Below, one piece after another: positions 23,473-35,353 of a stretch of DNA of 64,000 nt; the first letter of the stretch is position 1; every line of letters begins with the position of its first letter. The notes under the pieces are model-generated. The model did not search any database, was not told where the DNA came from, and saw nothing but the letters and a program-made list of their open reading frames with translations. The stretch is from Pterois miles (lineage: Eukaryota; Chordata; Actinopteri; Perciformes; Scorpaenidae). The position numbers and the translations under genes are program-made. The DNA is taken from positions 12,663,001 through 12,727,000 of the forward strand of contig CAMQGK010000144.1 in the NCBI GenBank assembly GCA_947000775.1, given 5' to 3'.

Positions 23473-24207
23473 TATTCTTTATGTACCTTTATTATTAAAG
23501 TGAAGTACAGATTTGCCAGAAAGTTTAAGAAAAGTTTAAGAAAGTTAATTATCATACAACAGATCAATATTCTTTCCCTATAAATGTATTGTACAACTCA
23601 AGGACAGTACTCATTAAAATACTCTGGTGAAATACAAACTTGTACTCATTCTCTGTCTTTGTGGATATAAACTAGGACTCAGAAGTGCTTCAATGTCCAA
23701 AATATTTTGTGCTGAATAACTTGATTAACATTTTTGGCCGTTAACAGCCTAACTTATTAAAATATGACAAGTTACACATGTGCTTATTCATGTCTACCAA
23801 TATCCAGAATCTAGAAATGATAAGTTATTTTAGTTTTGTTTTGAACATAGTGGTGATTAAGCATTTAAAACATATGTGTTAATTGATATTTTTCACCTGT
23901 GCATGTATTTTATTTCTTTTTTTTCTGTCTGACCTTTCTTTTTAAAAATGTACAAATAAAACAGCTGTATTCTCTGTAGGCGTTGTGTTGTTCATGCTGG
24001 CTCTCTGATACACCTAAATGTCTTTATCGATATTTGCTCCACCTGTACTTCTCCAAGAGTCATAATGTTTGCTATTATTCTGGTCTGGATTAGTGTATCA
24101 CAATATGAATACCAGTCTGAAGGTCCCATCATCACTGTGGCAAGCAGAAATACTCAGTTTAGTGTACAATCTATTCAATAGGGGAACTGCAAGACTTCAT
24201 GACTCAC

Positions 24208-24286
24208 CTGTGTCTGCAAAAGCAAAGATAAAATAAGAGGTGTTTCTGCTGCCTTCTCTTTCATCACCACTTAGGTGTTGAATCAT
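24208..24286 (-). CDS. Possible small 5' exon of the minus-strand candidate gene
   Basis: The minus strand has TTTTTTGCAG, then an ATG-led 79-bp open stretch (MIQHLSGDEREGS onward), then a consensus donor ACAG/GTGAGT. Spliced to 18827-19050 it would enter the acidic frame, which then continues without a stop to 16689. Both splice signals are good, but the peptide has no recognisable family and the two exons are 5.2 kb apart. This may be chance. Confidence 0.2.
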
Positions 24287-24831
24287 CTGCAAAAAATAGA
24301 CTTAATTAAGTCGCTTTATTGTGATGCAGTGTCGATAAAGCTTCCAAGATTTGAAATTATGTGATCTGTTTGATGTTTCACCAGCTCTCTGCTTTTGTCA
24401 GTTTCACTTCATGCATCCCCATCATCCATTGACCACATGTAACCTGTATTATTGATCCTCTTCTGCCCCCTGCTGTTTTCTACACCATCCTGCCTCAAAC
24501 AGATGAAATATTGCATTATGTTTTATTCACTTGTAAGGTAGTACTGCATTATATGCGTTCATCAGTTATTTTATTTTCTCATAGCTGGTGATATTATTAC
24601 TTTTTGTTGAGTACTTTATATCTTATCATATTCATTATCGTGAGCAGGGCAGTGAATGAGTATAGTGCCTGCCCCTTTCTCACTTTCTTTGTTGAGAAAC
24701 CCTTTACCACTGAGGCACTTAAAGCCCATGGCACTATGTATGATGCCAATGTCTTTAATCCATTTAAAAATACATATGATGCCTTATAATCTGCTTGTGG
24801 CACTGTATAATTGTAGATATACAGTAGTTAT

Positions 24832-25561
24832 GGCTGCCAATCAGTTAAAATTTTTAATCACGATTAATTGCATGATTGTCCATAGTCAAACATGATCAAT
24901 GACAAATCAATCATACATTATGTATTGGTTCAAAATGCATCTTAAAATGAGATCTGTCAAGTATTTAATACTCTTATCAACATGGGAGTGTGCAAATATG
25001 CTGCTTTATGCAAATGCATGTATATATTTATTATTGGAAATCAATTAACATCACAAAACAATGACAAATATGAAACAGAAACCCTCACAGGTACTGCATT
25101 TAGCATTAAAAAAATGCTCAAATCATAACATGGCAAACTGCAGCCCAACAGGCAACAACAGCTGTCAGTGAGCTGACTTGACTATGACTTGCCCCAAACT
25201 GCATGTGATTATCATAAAGTGGGCATGTCTGTAAAGGGGAGACTGGTGGGTACCCATATAACCTATCAACATTCACATATCTACAGGTCAGAGGTCAAGG
25301 GACCCCTTTGACCTTGCCAGTTTTTCTTGCCAAAATTTTGCATAAGTTTGAGGCATTATTTAGCATCCTTTGAGACAAGTTAGTGTGACATGGTTAGAAT
25401 CGATTCCTTAGATTTTCTTGTTTCATATGATGACAATATTTTCACTTTAGCTTGAAAGTTTCGCCCCCTACAACCTACAAATTACAAGTGTGATATGTTA
25501 AAGAAATGAATGGTGTTAAAATTAATTTGTATTAATGCGTTATCGCGTTCACTTTGACAGC
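24832..25561 (+). mobile_element. Near-complete copy of the GGGGCTGTC hAT-like MITE (family A)
   Basis: The left end is ggctgccaatcagttaaa and the right end gcgttcactttgacagccc. Flanking octamers TAGTTATG and TAATTATG differ at one base, compatible with an 8-bp hAT target duplication. The body is collinear with 55321-56548 (reverse orientation). Confidence 0.75.
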
Positions 25562-25564
25562 CCT

Positions 25565-26490
25565 AATTATGAGTATTAATAAAGATCCGTAATGCTTTAT
25601 AACAATAATTATAACATATTATAAAGAATTTTATATTGACATGACAGTCGCTGGTCACTCACTCAACATTTTTTGTTGTTGTTACAAGATCATAGTGTAT
25701 TTTAATTAATATACTTATAGTTGACACTTATCAAGTTTTTTTAAAAAAGCCATTGAATTGATTATAAGTATGCATAAGTTTACATAAGTATAATTTACAG
25801 CTACAGGTGGAGTATGTTGTTTGAGGTGTTATCTATTTTGAGTCAGTTGGGTCTAAAGAGAGTTTTGGGAGAAGCATTACATTAGTAAAACATAAATGTC
25901 TGTCATATCCTCTGATTCAACTCTTATCAGGCCATTCCCAGATATTATCAGTTGCTATAAGCACCATAGATGTGGGTTATTAAGGGCCTGCTGTACTTAC
26001 TACGTTGTAAAAGTGAAAGCAAAACTGTATGAAACGTTACATTTTGAACTCAAACAAAGAGCCTTCTTTTATACCTCATTTCAGCGATCTGCCATGTGAG
26101 TAGATGACAGAACCTATTGACTCACATCTATGGTGCTTATATCTAATGGCCTGATAACAGTCTTAAAGTAACTTATAACCAGCTTGTAATGTATCATATC
26201 TGCCTATGCCTAGGAATTTCATTACTTCACTTAAATCACCCAGTGACCACTTAGAAAAATCACATTACAATGCATTTTAACATTGATTATAATACATTAT
26301 AAAATGATTAGAATGTATTACAACTATTTGAATTGTTATACACCTTGCAGCAACAACAGAAAATGTCAGTGAGTGACCAGCAATCATGTATTATGATACT
26401 TGACCTTATAAGTTGTTAGAAGATACTTTATAATGCGTTCTGATCATTGATATAAAGCATAAGTGATATTTATGAGTGCTATAAAGATTA
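25565..26490. mobile_element. Foldback element with long inverted arms
   Basis: The left arm (about 25565-25665, ending in ctggtcactcac) is the inverse of the right arm (about 26366-26490, beginning gtgagtgaccagca), over about 95 bp with several mismatches. A second inverted pair sits inside: cttatcaggccattcccag...ctataagcaccatagatgtg near 25920-25978 against its complement near 26120-26160. Confidence 0.7.
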
Positions 26491-27439
26491 AAACGCTCTG
26501 CAAATGTGTTTATAATGCCTCATAAAAAATGCCACCAAAAATTCTACAAATATCGGTGACTCTTCATATTGATGTCAAATAAAACAACAACTACAAAAAA
26601 GCAAAACAACAACTAGAAGCTCAATTTAATTTTGATGGCTTGCCTTTCCAACTGCACAGTATTACACATCAGGTGTTGTAGATTTTCTGGTAATTTAATT
26701 AAACACCTATAATAACCTAATATTAAATTAGCTGCAGACAAAACGTATACCATCAAACTTCAAACTTGGGTGATATAGAAAATTGGCACATTATTGTTTT
26801 TATTTTATTTTATTTTATTTTTTAAATCTGGAATCACCTGTGGAGTATTTCCAACAGCACTTGAATGCACCAGCCGAGCTCATCTGTCTGGTCAAGATAA
26901 AACTGAGAGAGATGTGTAAACAAAAACACGCCCTCTGTTTTAAGTGAAACTAGACCCAGTTATAGGCTACATTTGATCCTCAAATGTCCTCAACAAATTA
27001 AGTCGTTGAAAAAGTTCAAATCAATTAAATGAATATTTTAGTTTTGGAGATGACACCCGTCATATAAGCGACCAAAGTGCGGAGCGCACAAAGGTTTCTG
27101 TTATTATTTCATGTGTTGAGAAACAGATGTCAGGTTTACGTGAAGAGCAACTGTTGTTTAGATGTGTCTGGCTATATATTTTAGACGTTAAATGCCTCGG
27201 AGTAGCCTATGGGGCATTGACCTTATGTTATTGATCAGGAAGTGATGACAGACCAGTCTACATGACAGTGGTTACATATTATGCCATATTTTTTGGCGTG
27301 CAATTGGCGTTAATTTGAATAATCCACATAGAAATGTGTGAATGGGTTTAGGGAGTGTAATTACATTATACAACAATTAGCATTTTGCTCTACTGATCGT
27401 ATTTTAGATCGTATCATATCGTATTTTATAGGTTTTCGG

Positions 27440-27884
27440 AGCAACAGGTGCGTCTGGATGTAATGCTGCGTTCAATGAACATGTAGGAATCGGGTACTTA
27501 TGGGACCCGTACACTAACTCGTCTTTTCTCCGCTTTAAGTCGGGTATTAGTGCCAAGAGACAACAATTTTGTGTTTACAACACAAGAAAAACCCGCCAGT
27601 GAGACACATTTATCAGACGTTTTGAGTTTTTAAACACCTGTAAACTGCTGTAACTGTGAGTTCGTCGTATCTACGATCTTTTCCGAGTCCTTGAAGGCCA
27701 CAGAGACCCCGCCTCTTGTCGCTGTCCTCTCGTGAGGAGTTTTAGAGCCGCTGGGTGTCAACGACGAAGTTGAACTTTCAGTGCAGTAGTCAGGTCGACG
27801 GACCCCGAGGAGGACTTTCTTCTCCCCTCCCTGTGTTCAGCTTTCGGTTCAGGTGGACGCCTAATCTGCATCTCCACTGTCAGT
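27440..27884 (+). promoter_or_regulatory. fa2h: CpG-rich promoter and 5'UTR region of fa2h
   Basis: From about 27650 the sequence becomes CG-rich compared with the AT-rich region to its left. A GC-box complement CCCCGCCTC lies at 27707-27715. No TATA box is evident at a sensible distance, which fits a CpG-island promoter. The transcription start cannot be placed from sequence alone. No in-frame upstream ATG-led ORF was seen. Confidence 0.5.
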
Positions 27885-28166
27885 ATGTCTCCGTCCACGT
27901 CCCCCCGGTTCTTCACGGAGAGGGAGGTGGCCCGTCACTGCACCAAGGACTCCTGCTGGGTGCTGCTGGGGACCAGGGTGTACGACGTGACCTCTTTCTT
28001 GCGGATGCACCCGGGCGGGGAGGCGCTCATACTTCGGCGGTCGGGCAAGGACGTGAGCCGGGAGATGGAAGGACCCCCACACCGGCACTCGGAGAACGCC
28101 CGGAGGTGGATGGAGCAGTACTACATCGGGGAGCTGGACAGAGACAGCGGCGCCGAGGAGGCACAG
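27885..28166 (+). CDS. fa2h: Fatty acid 2-hydroxylase, first exon (cytochrome b5 domain)
   Basis: The exon has 282 bp (94 codons, phase 0) and ends at the donor CAG/GTAGAG. It encodes the N-terminal cytochrome b5 domain of FA2H, the ER-membrane enzyme that adds the 2-OH group to the fatty acyl chains of sphingolipids, including myelin galactolipids. The heme-binding HPGGEALI motif gives axial His42, and the second ligand is His68 within EGPPHRHSENARRW; WMEQYYIGEL closes the domain. Length and exon end match human FA2H, whose corresponding stretch ends ...QYYVGEL..EQQ. The ATG at 27885 has A at -3 and is the only reasonable start. The downstream exons (membrane segments and the histidine-box hydroxylase domain) are not in the window. 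The gene points away from csnk2a2 in the same orientation. Confidence 0.95.
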
Positions 28167-31092
28167 GTAGAGTCGGGGGGTGAAAGACCCGCACCTATAG
28201 CAGGCTAGGCTGACATCACTGACTGCGGAGCTAAAAACAAGACCAGGGTAGAAAAACCTGTTGCTAGGGCTCCACCACAGGGTGTAGCCTACACTAAACA
28301 AATTTACACATAGTAGCACAGTATTTTGGTTGAAAGCTTATCATTTTGTGAATTTTCTAAACTTTCCCTCCGGCTCCGGAGGTAACGTTATAGAAACAAC
28401 GGCCTCCAGGCAAAGCGGTGGCCCCTGTGGGTCAACCGTGGCTTTTCATTATGTAGCCAAAGAATCTGAGACAATTTTCGGACCAGGCTAATCAATGGGC
28501 AATCATCACACTCTCTCTTAAATAGTCAAACCACGGGGAAAATGTTGCCCTGTGAGCTGTGCCCGCATGGGGAGCTAAATATTGCCATACCGAGCCAACA
28601 TCCTGACAGCCATGACATGCGCTAAGCAGGTTTGTAAATGTTGATAGGATGCATGTGATGCCAGATAGCAGCGTTAAGTGTTTGGTGGTGGAGTAACAAC
28701 AGGTGTATAATTGTCTCTCACTTGACTTTACTGGGCGTTTCTGTGAGGCAGAGAGAAAGGGAACTCCCTGCTCCTCCTCCTCCTCCTCCTGGAGTATTGA
28801 TTGTAGGGGAGGGAATGAGGAGTTAGTGGAAAAAGACGTATAGAGAGGGATCTGGCTCATTGCTTGTGTAATTTCAGCAAGGGAGGAGGAGGGGGAGCAG
28901 AGCAGGGAGGGGCGTGCAGGTGATATAGTAGACCTGTGGGGATGGGGAAGAGTAAGGTAGGGAGGGTCTGTGGTGTTAATGAATGATTCAAGAGGTGTGT
29001 GTGTGGTAGAGAGAGAGAGAGAGATAGAGGGATAAACTGGTTTGTCTTGTCCCAGTATGGATAGAGGGGAGAACAAACATGGCAAATTTGAGAGAAACCA
29101 GAAACTTCCCATCGCTTGTTAGATGAATCCACGCCCAATTTAGCTCCGTCTATCCCTGCGTTTGTTAGGAGGGAGAAGCACAGAGTTTGCATAAGTCTCA
29201 TGCAGACAGAGTTGACATTTACATGGCTTGCCCCCTGTCATGTATGTCGGCGTGTGTGTTCTGGCCCGTTGGTTGCATACTAGGCATGCAAAGCTTACAC
29301 AATTGCAGTAACAAAAGCCATTTTCTTCTTCTTTATTCTCTCTGGAGCTTTCAGAGTTTCCGACTGAAAAGTTGTTTCGACCAGCAGTGGGGTAATAGCG
29401 CTGGTCCACCTTAAAGGTCAGTCCATCTTAAGCGACTGAGTCTGAGCTACTGTTGTGGTTAATTTCAAGGCCAACCCCCTTCACTTTCATGGATGTATTA
29501 AGCATGGATGTAGAAACTGACCTGGATACAGTGTTCGTTCCTATGAAAGTTGCTCAGTGGTGCATGAAGTCAATGGGTAGACTTTCGGGTTTTGAAAAGT
29601 ACCTGGATCTTCTGGGTCTTCCGGGTCTTACTGGGCTGCAGTAGCGTCTGCTCGGTCACATGACTCGGTTACGGGGTCCCAACGTCACGGCTTGAGTCGT
29701 CGTCATGGTCTGGGCCTCAATAGGCTATCTGGATTTGGCTATTATTGCTTTTTACAACTTTTAGGACCTAATGATTTAAATAAGGGCTGTTAGAGTGTTC
29801 GTACTAGGCAGTTGACTGATTTAAAAAAAAAAAAATTATCTGCTGAGTTACAGACGTCTCTTTCTCAATGTAAATCTATGAGCAAAAAGTCCTTTTTGGC
29901 CCAATGGCATCATGTGATAAACACAGAAGTTGCAGTACCACTGTTGGCCACTGCGACCATATTGGGATCAACAACCGGCACACTTCCCGAGGGCTTGGTA
30001 TTAAGAGAACAGATTACAGTGTTGGAGGCGGGGCCCCGTTCATTTGAAAGTTGCTCAGTGCTGCATGGTACCAAAATTACTTGACTACCGACTGGATTGC
30101 TACCTGGATCTTCCGGCAATCTTCTGCATCCATTGGGCTTGTGGAAATGCACCAATAGCCGAATCCAGAGTTATTTCCCTTCCTCCGTTCATGTGAATGA
30201 GACCTAGTCCGAGGCTGAAGAATGGCAGGGACACAGGGTTAATGAACGCTACTGTACCTGATCTGTCCAATGGATGATGAAGGTCACCGGATGACACGGG
30301 AACTTTATAACTCTGCAGTCGAGCCATTTTGGTTTCGTGCACCACAGAGCAACTCTCATAGGAATGAACAGGAACAGTGGACAGCTAGCTAGCTATATAA
30401 TCAAAGAGGCACTCTTGTTCACTCCACAACTCCACCAGTTTGTCCATGTTTGCTTGTGACCTTGTTTGCTGCTTCCCGTTTGGTGCTGGAGAGAGCGCAC
30501 CTACTGGTTGCTGACAATGCTTGCGTCATTGGACTAGTGATAATATTGAACTGACAGCAAAACTGTCTCTCTCGACCACACACTGACACTCGCTAACATT
30601 AAACACACAACCTATGCACTGAGTTATTCCTGAAATGAGTTCGCCACTTGTATAACACATTTTAATAATAATAAAAAAAACATCTTAAAAGTATATATTT
30701 CCCCAGTGCTTAGTCAACTTGGGTCTGAATGCTTCAGTCACTGATAAGTCATAACTATAAAACAAATGGACTTTTGGACTCCTTTTTTGTCTGTCAGCTA
30801 TTGTATTTGAAGATAGCATGCAGCACATAGTGTGTCCTTATAAGCTGGACTGAGGATGTGTGTGGCAGTCGTACAGGTAATGTAAAGAAGGGTGCCAGAA
30901 GTAGGGGGTCCAAGACCAAGGGGGTCCTTAACGCTCCTTCCCATATTGTTTATAAGTCGCAAATCATTGCTGTCGTATTTCCATCCTCTGTAAAGGGTGG
31001 ATGATCTATGCTTGTTGCATCTGCTAGGGTCGTGAGTGTCTGCACAGCCGAGAAACTTTTCTCATCACGATCCCATGTTAGCGCTTATCTGG

Positions 31093-32020
31093 TAGGGGTG
31101 GGAAAACATTGATTCACCTAAGTATAGCGATTATTTATTTATTTATTTATTTTCACAATTTTGCAATCTATTTTTAAATGCCAAAATCAATATATTTGCT
31201 TCATTTGAGTGTATATGGAGGTAGAAGCAAGGTACTGCTTTTATTGTTCTAGTCTGAGTAATGTGACGTCATATCTACTCCGCATCCGTCAACTAAAACA
31301 AACTGCAGCCGGCGGCAGCAAGACAAAATGAGAAAATGGAAAACAGTGGAGGATCCATGATTGATAGGACCTGCACCCTCACATTTTAAATCCAAAGTGG
31401 TAAACGCTACACATACAGTAGAGTATCAGGAAAAGCAGAGCTAGATATCATGGCTAAAGCTGCATACTAACTGTATTCCAATCAGCCGATGCTACAACTG
31501 TAGAGCAACTATATACCGACATTTATATTAAATTCATTCAAATGGCCCTGATGGAGCTGATCATGGGATGACCATGGACACGAGAGCTTGCGATGGACTT
31601 TGTGAAGTTAGCAGAAATATACATGTGTGACTACGTCCGGTTTTCAATATAAGGTGTTAACAAAGGGAACTGTATATACAAAATACATATATGGAAATAA
31701 GATTGATTGAAATATATTCACCAGAAGTATAAAACATTACATGTTTTATACAAATGAAAATACCACTAATTTGTGAGGGACATGTCTTTATTCTTTGATT
31801 TTTGGATTGCTTGAAAAAAAAAATTGCTAAACAATTTCTGACAAAGACTGGTATATTTGACTTCAGGACATCTCTGACTATATACATGCTGAAAATCACA
31901 CATTTAGTAAGAGTAAAGGTCCCTATAAGTGTAAAAGTCATTTTTTTCTTATGGTCCACTGCTAATAAATGGTAATATCGAATCACAATACTTTTAGAAT
32001 TGCAATACTACTGCACCCAA
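31093..32020 (+). mobile_element. hAT-like MITE with GGGGTGGGAAAA end and GATTCACC/GAATCAC motifs
   Basis: The left end is taggggtgggaaaacattga followed by ttcacctaagtata. The right end carries atcgaatcacaatactttta and gcaatactactgcaccc. The body is AT-rich and non-coding. An inverted, longer-diverged copy occupies about 33470-34303. Confidence 0.6.
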
Positions 32021-32699
32021 GTATCAATTGATGTAATTGTGAACATGCTGTCAGCACGGAGACGAGGCACACAATTCCTCTGCAAAGGTTAATTACACAT
32101 TGTCCTTTAAAAAAAAAAAAATGGACTCAGGTATGGACTCCGGGTGTATGGAGAAAGCTTTGAGATAAAAATATGTTGGAAAAATTGCCATTGACATCCT
32201 TACGTCACTCTGATTCTGCTGAAAGCCTCCTCAAATATGACAATAGAGGTCATGAGACAGATTTGTGCCCACTGACCGAGTCTCGAGGACATTCCAGTTG
32301 TTAATGAAATATCGCCCCGACGTAATTTGTCCTCCAGGTATGGCTGGAGAACAAACAGTGCTCACTTTCTCCTCTCTTTCTGCAGTCACTTAGGCACATT
32401 GGTTTAACTGCAAATGTTAAACCTTTCCCACATTTTGTTCTTTAATGATTGGCCTGATGGCTTTTCAGAAACAGGGTGGATCAACTTTCAGTTACACAGT
32501 GCGACTTTAAAAGGGTTTGAATTGTGTTTGGATTGCATCCAACAGAAAGGTCAATTACAGAGGTGAAATCATCCAGTTAAATATTGTAGAAATATTTAGG
32601 CCCGGGACAATATGCCTATCTCCCAATTCGATACTATTGCGATTTTTAAATGTGAGTCGATGTTTGGATTTATTGCAATTTTTGTTAAATTTTTTAACA

Positions 32700-33241
32700 C
32701 TTGACCACATGTGTCAAACTCGAGGCCCGCGGGCCAAATCCGACCCGCCACCTCACTTTATGTGGCCCGCGAGGGCTTGCAAAGAAAATCATTCAATTCT
32801 ATGCCGCTTCACAGAAGTAGTGTCCTTAAACTGCATATCCCACAATGCATCTCGATTTTGTGACATGCGCACTGTAGCGTCTCAGTCTCAGCGGTTTCCA
32901 GCATCAGTGCTGTGTTGCCAATTTAGCCACTTAGTCGCCATATTTAGCCAGTTTTCAGACCTCTCTAGCGAGTCTTTCAAAAAAGAAATTAGCAACAAAT
33001 CTAACGACTTTTTCTGGTGTTATTGGAGACTTTTGGAGACTCTGGTGTGAAAGCAGGTATCGTTCTTCCTCTTCTCAATGAGCAGCGGGTGCTGCCGTGG
33101 ACCCCTCTCCAGTCCCAAAGTAGTCACAAGCGGTCCAGTCCTCGTCAGCAGTCCCTCCTAGCTGCAGTCTCTGTTCACCCCTCCGCATCCAGTCTGAATG
33201 CGCTGCTGCCGGCACTGGCTGACGTAAATGTGAAATTTTAG
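32700..33241 (+). mobile_element. hAT-Charlie-like left end plus associated repeat
   Basis: The sequence gtgtcaaactcgaggcccgc followed by gggccaaatccgacccgcc and tatgtggcccgcgag is the well-known start of a vertebrate hAT element family. The adjacent tttagccagttttcagacct and gcgagtctttcaaaaaag block (32935-33050) belongs to another common fish repeat. The short ORFs across it are fragments, without a full transposase. Confidence 0.65.
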
Positions 33242-33469
33242 GAATCAAACCCAGTGTCCGTTTTGGGTCACTTTTGCTGGTCCCAAGCCTGGATAAAGAA
33301 GGAGTGTTGAATTGTGGCATTAAAAACAAAAAAAAACTGACCGAAGAAAGTTCATTTGTAGTTATAAACATATTTAGTGAATTGCTTTACTCAGTTTTTG
33401 TCGTCAGAACTAGTTACTAAATAAATTATTACTAAAATTAATAATCAAATGCAGAGGCAATTTTGTAAA

Positions 33470-34303
33470 ATGATCAACAGTAGATATATTTATATATCGA
33501 TAGTTCTGGAAAAGAGGTCAGACTTTATTTATTGCATTTTTTTTCTAGGTACCAAAAATCAAAGAATAAGAACAATTCTCTCACAAATCAGTGGTAATTT
33601 CCTTTTAATTTATAAGGACATGAAATGTTTTATACCTAAGGTCAATATAATCCAATCAATCTTATTTCAATATATGTATTTTGTATATACAGTTCCCTTT
33701 GTTGACACCTTACTTTGACTACCGTACCGTACAACCATAGTTGTATGTGTATACAAATGGGCCGTTTGAATACATTAAACATAAATGTCAGTACACTGTA
33801 TGTGCTATAGTTGCTCTATAGTTGTAGCGTTGGACATCTGACACAGAGATGAGAGTGACGGCTGGCTTGACCGCACACTACAATACGATAACGTTTCCAG
33901 GCCATGACAGATTTAGCATGCAGCTTTAGCCATGATGTCTAGCTCTGCTTTTCCTGTCAGTGTGTGAAACCCAAAGTGTTTCCATACTTTGCTGTATGTG
34001 CAGTGTTTACTGCTTTGGATTTAAAATGTGAGGGTGCAGGTTGTATCGTCATGGACCCTCCACTACTTTCTTTCTGCGGGCCGGCTGTGGTTTGTTTTGG
34101 GTGACTGATACAAAATGGATATGAGATCACGTTATGTCATAGAGCTCAGGTTACAACAATAAATGCAGTAACTTCTTTCTACCGCTGTATAGACTCAAAT
34201 AAAACAAACAGATCAATTCATTCTGGCATTAAAATATCAATTTCAAAATTACAAAAAAAAAAAATTGCAATACATAGGTGAATCAATATTTTTCCTACAC
34301 CTA
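33470..34303 (-). mobile_element. Inverted copy of the 31093-32020 MITE
   Basis: On the minus strand it begins taggtgtaggaaaaatattg and attcacctatgtattgc, and shares tttaaatgccaa, the gcagccggcccgcag region, tttaaatccaaagc, agagctagacatcatggc and caaagggaactgtatatac with the plus-strand copy. Confidence 0.6.
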
Positions 34304-34354
34304 AAATCTAATCATATGCGAAGGTGAGACTAGGACAGAACCACCTGTATGGTG

Positions 34355-34690
34355 ATATCATTGTTGTTAAAGTTGTAGTGTTATATTTTGTGCTGTGCAT
34401 TGGCAAGAATCTGGCGATTCAATACATATCATGATACAGGGGTTACGGTTCAATGTATTGCGATATACTGTGATACAGTAAGCAAGGTGATATATTGCAA
34501 TGGGATCTTCATTTATCACAGTCCCTGTAACATCCAACTTCGTAGCACTACTCTGAGAGGGAACATATTTTCTTACACCCCTAGTCATATTGTGTGTTAT
34601 ATTGAGATTTTCAGCGCCCGACCTCATCGCTCTTAATTGCCGCAACAAATCATTTTTAAATGAGCAATACACTCGTATCGTACTTTGACT
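34355..34690 (-). repeat. TATCG-type MITE fragment related to 13085-13613
   Basis: Both contain the block (in one or the other orientation) gcaagaatctggcgattcaa, atcatgatacaggggttac and caaggtgatatattgcaa. Confidence 0.55.
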
Positions 34691-35353
34691 TTATTCATTG
34701 TCCATTTTGGCCCAGTCGAGTAAAGTCTGATGTTGTCTTCTGGAGACAGTAGGTGCCAGAGTCTTCTATACTGAAGAAGCTAGCGGCCTGCTACCATTCT
34801 TTAAGGGAAGACCCGTCCACCAAAGGGTTAAGCCCTACTAAGAAGTAGGGATACAGCCAGCACTTGTCTGTTTCAGGGCGGACCTCTCTGCTTGCACCGT
34901 GCCTCATAGGACAAAGTGTTTGAACAAAGTATAAGCAAATGATCCAGCTTGGTAGACATTACTGGACTTGTATAGCATTCTGTTTGAGGTTGCTCATAGT
35001 ACAAACAAAAGGAGATTACAGGAGAGATTAGAAGAGATGGTGTCCTTCTCATCTCTTTTTTGCTTAAGTAGTTGACAGGCATATATTCCTTAGTGAAAAA
35101 AGGGGCATTTGTTTCTCATCATTGTTCTGGCTTCTGATTTCCCTGATTTCCTGAACTGGATCCCAGAATCTCAGCCCTCGAATGCATCAGTTCAGAGACG
35201 TCACAAAGCTTTCCACCGATGCTCAACAACTGATTTACAATTTGTAATGTGTAACTACATTTGAGGTGCTATTTCCATCTATCAAGGCCTCAGATTTTTG
35301 GTGTATTCTCATTGTACTGCATTATAGTCACAGCCTCTGAGCATTGTGTTTTC

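Larger units (their letters stand above)
19901..24207. other. Repeat-rich intergenic or intronic sequence
   Basis: If the minus-strand gene model is right, this would be its intron. It contains an (AC)n array, telomere-like DNA, (TC)n(AC)n, a tRNA-headed SINE-like repeat and a TTAA-flanked MITE. No coding exon is visible. Confidence 0.55.
24287..27430. other. Intergenic region with a hAT MITE and a foldback element
   Basis: Apart from the elements at 24832-25561 and 25565-26490 I see AT-rich sequence without exons, up to the CpG-rich fa2h promoter region. Confidence 0.6.

Noticed and set aside
24832..25561. Possible TA-duplicating mariner-type MITE
   Set aside because: The 8-bp duplications around related copies (clearest at 55313-56556) fit hAT better than a TA dinucleotide target.
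27755..28183. 142-codon open frame overlapping fa2h exon 1 in another frame
   Set aside because: It begins with GTG, not ATG, runs through the splice donor, and is explained by high GC content over a real exon.
28492..29112. 206-codon minus-strand open frame
   Set aside because: It covers CT/GA-rich low-complexity sequence, has a leucine/serine/proline composition expected from it, and shows no family motif or splice context.
32517..33050. 177-codon plus-strand open frame
   Set aside because: It spans the end of a hAT-type repeat and a second repeat, with no coherent protein motif.
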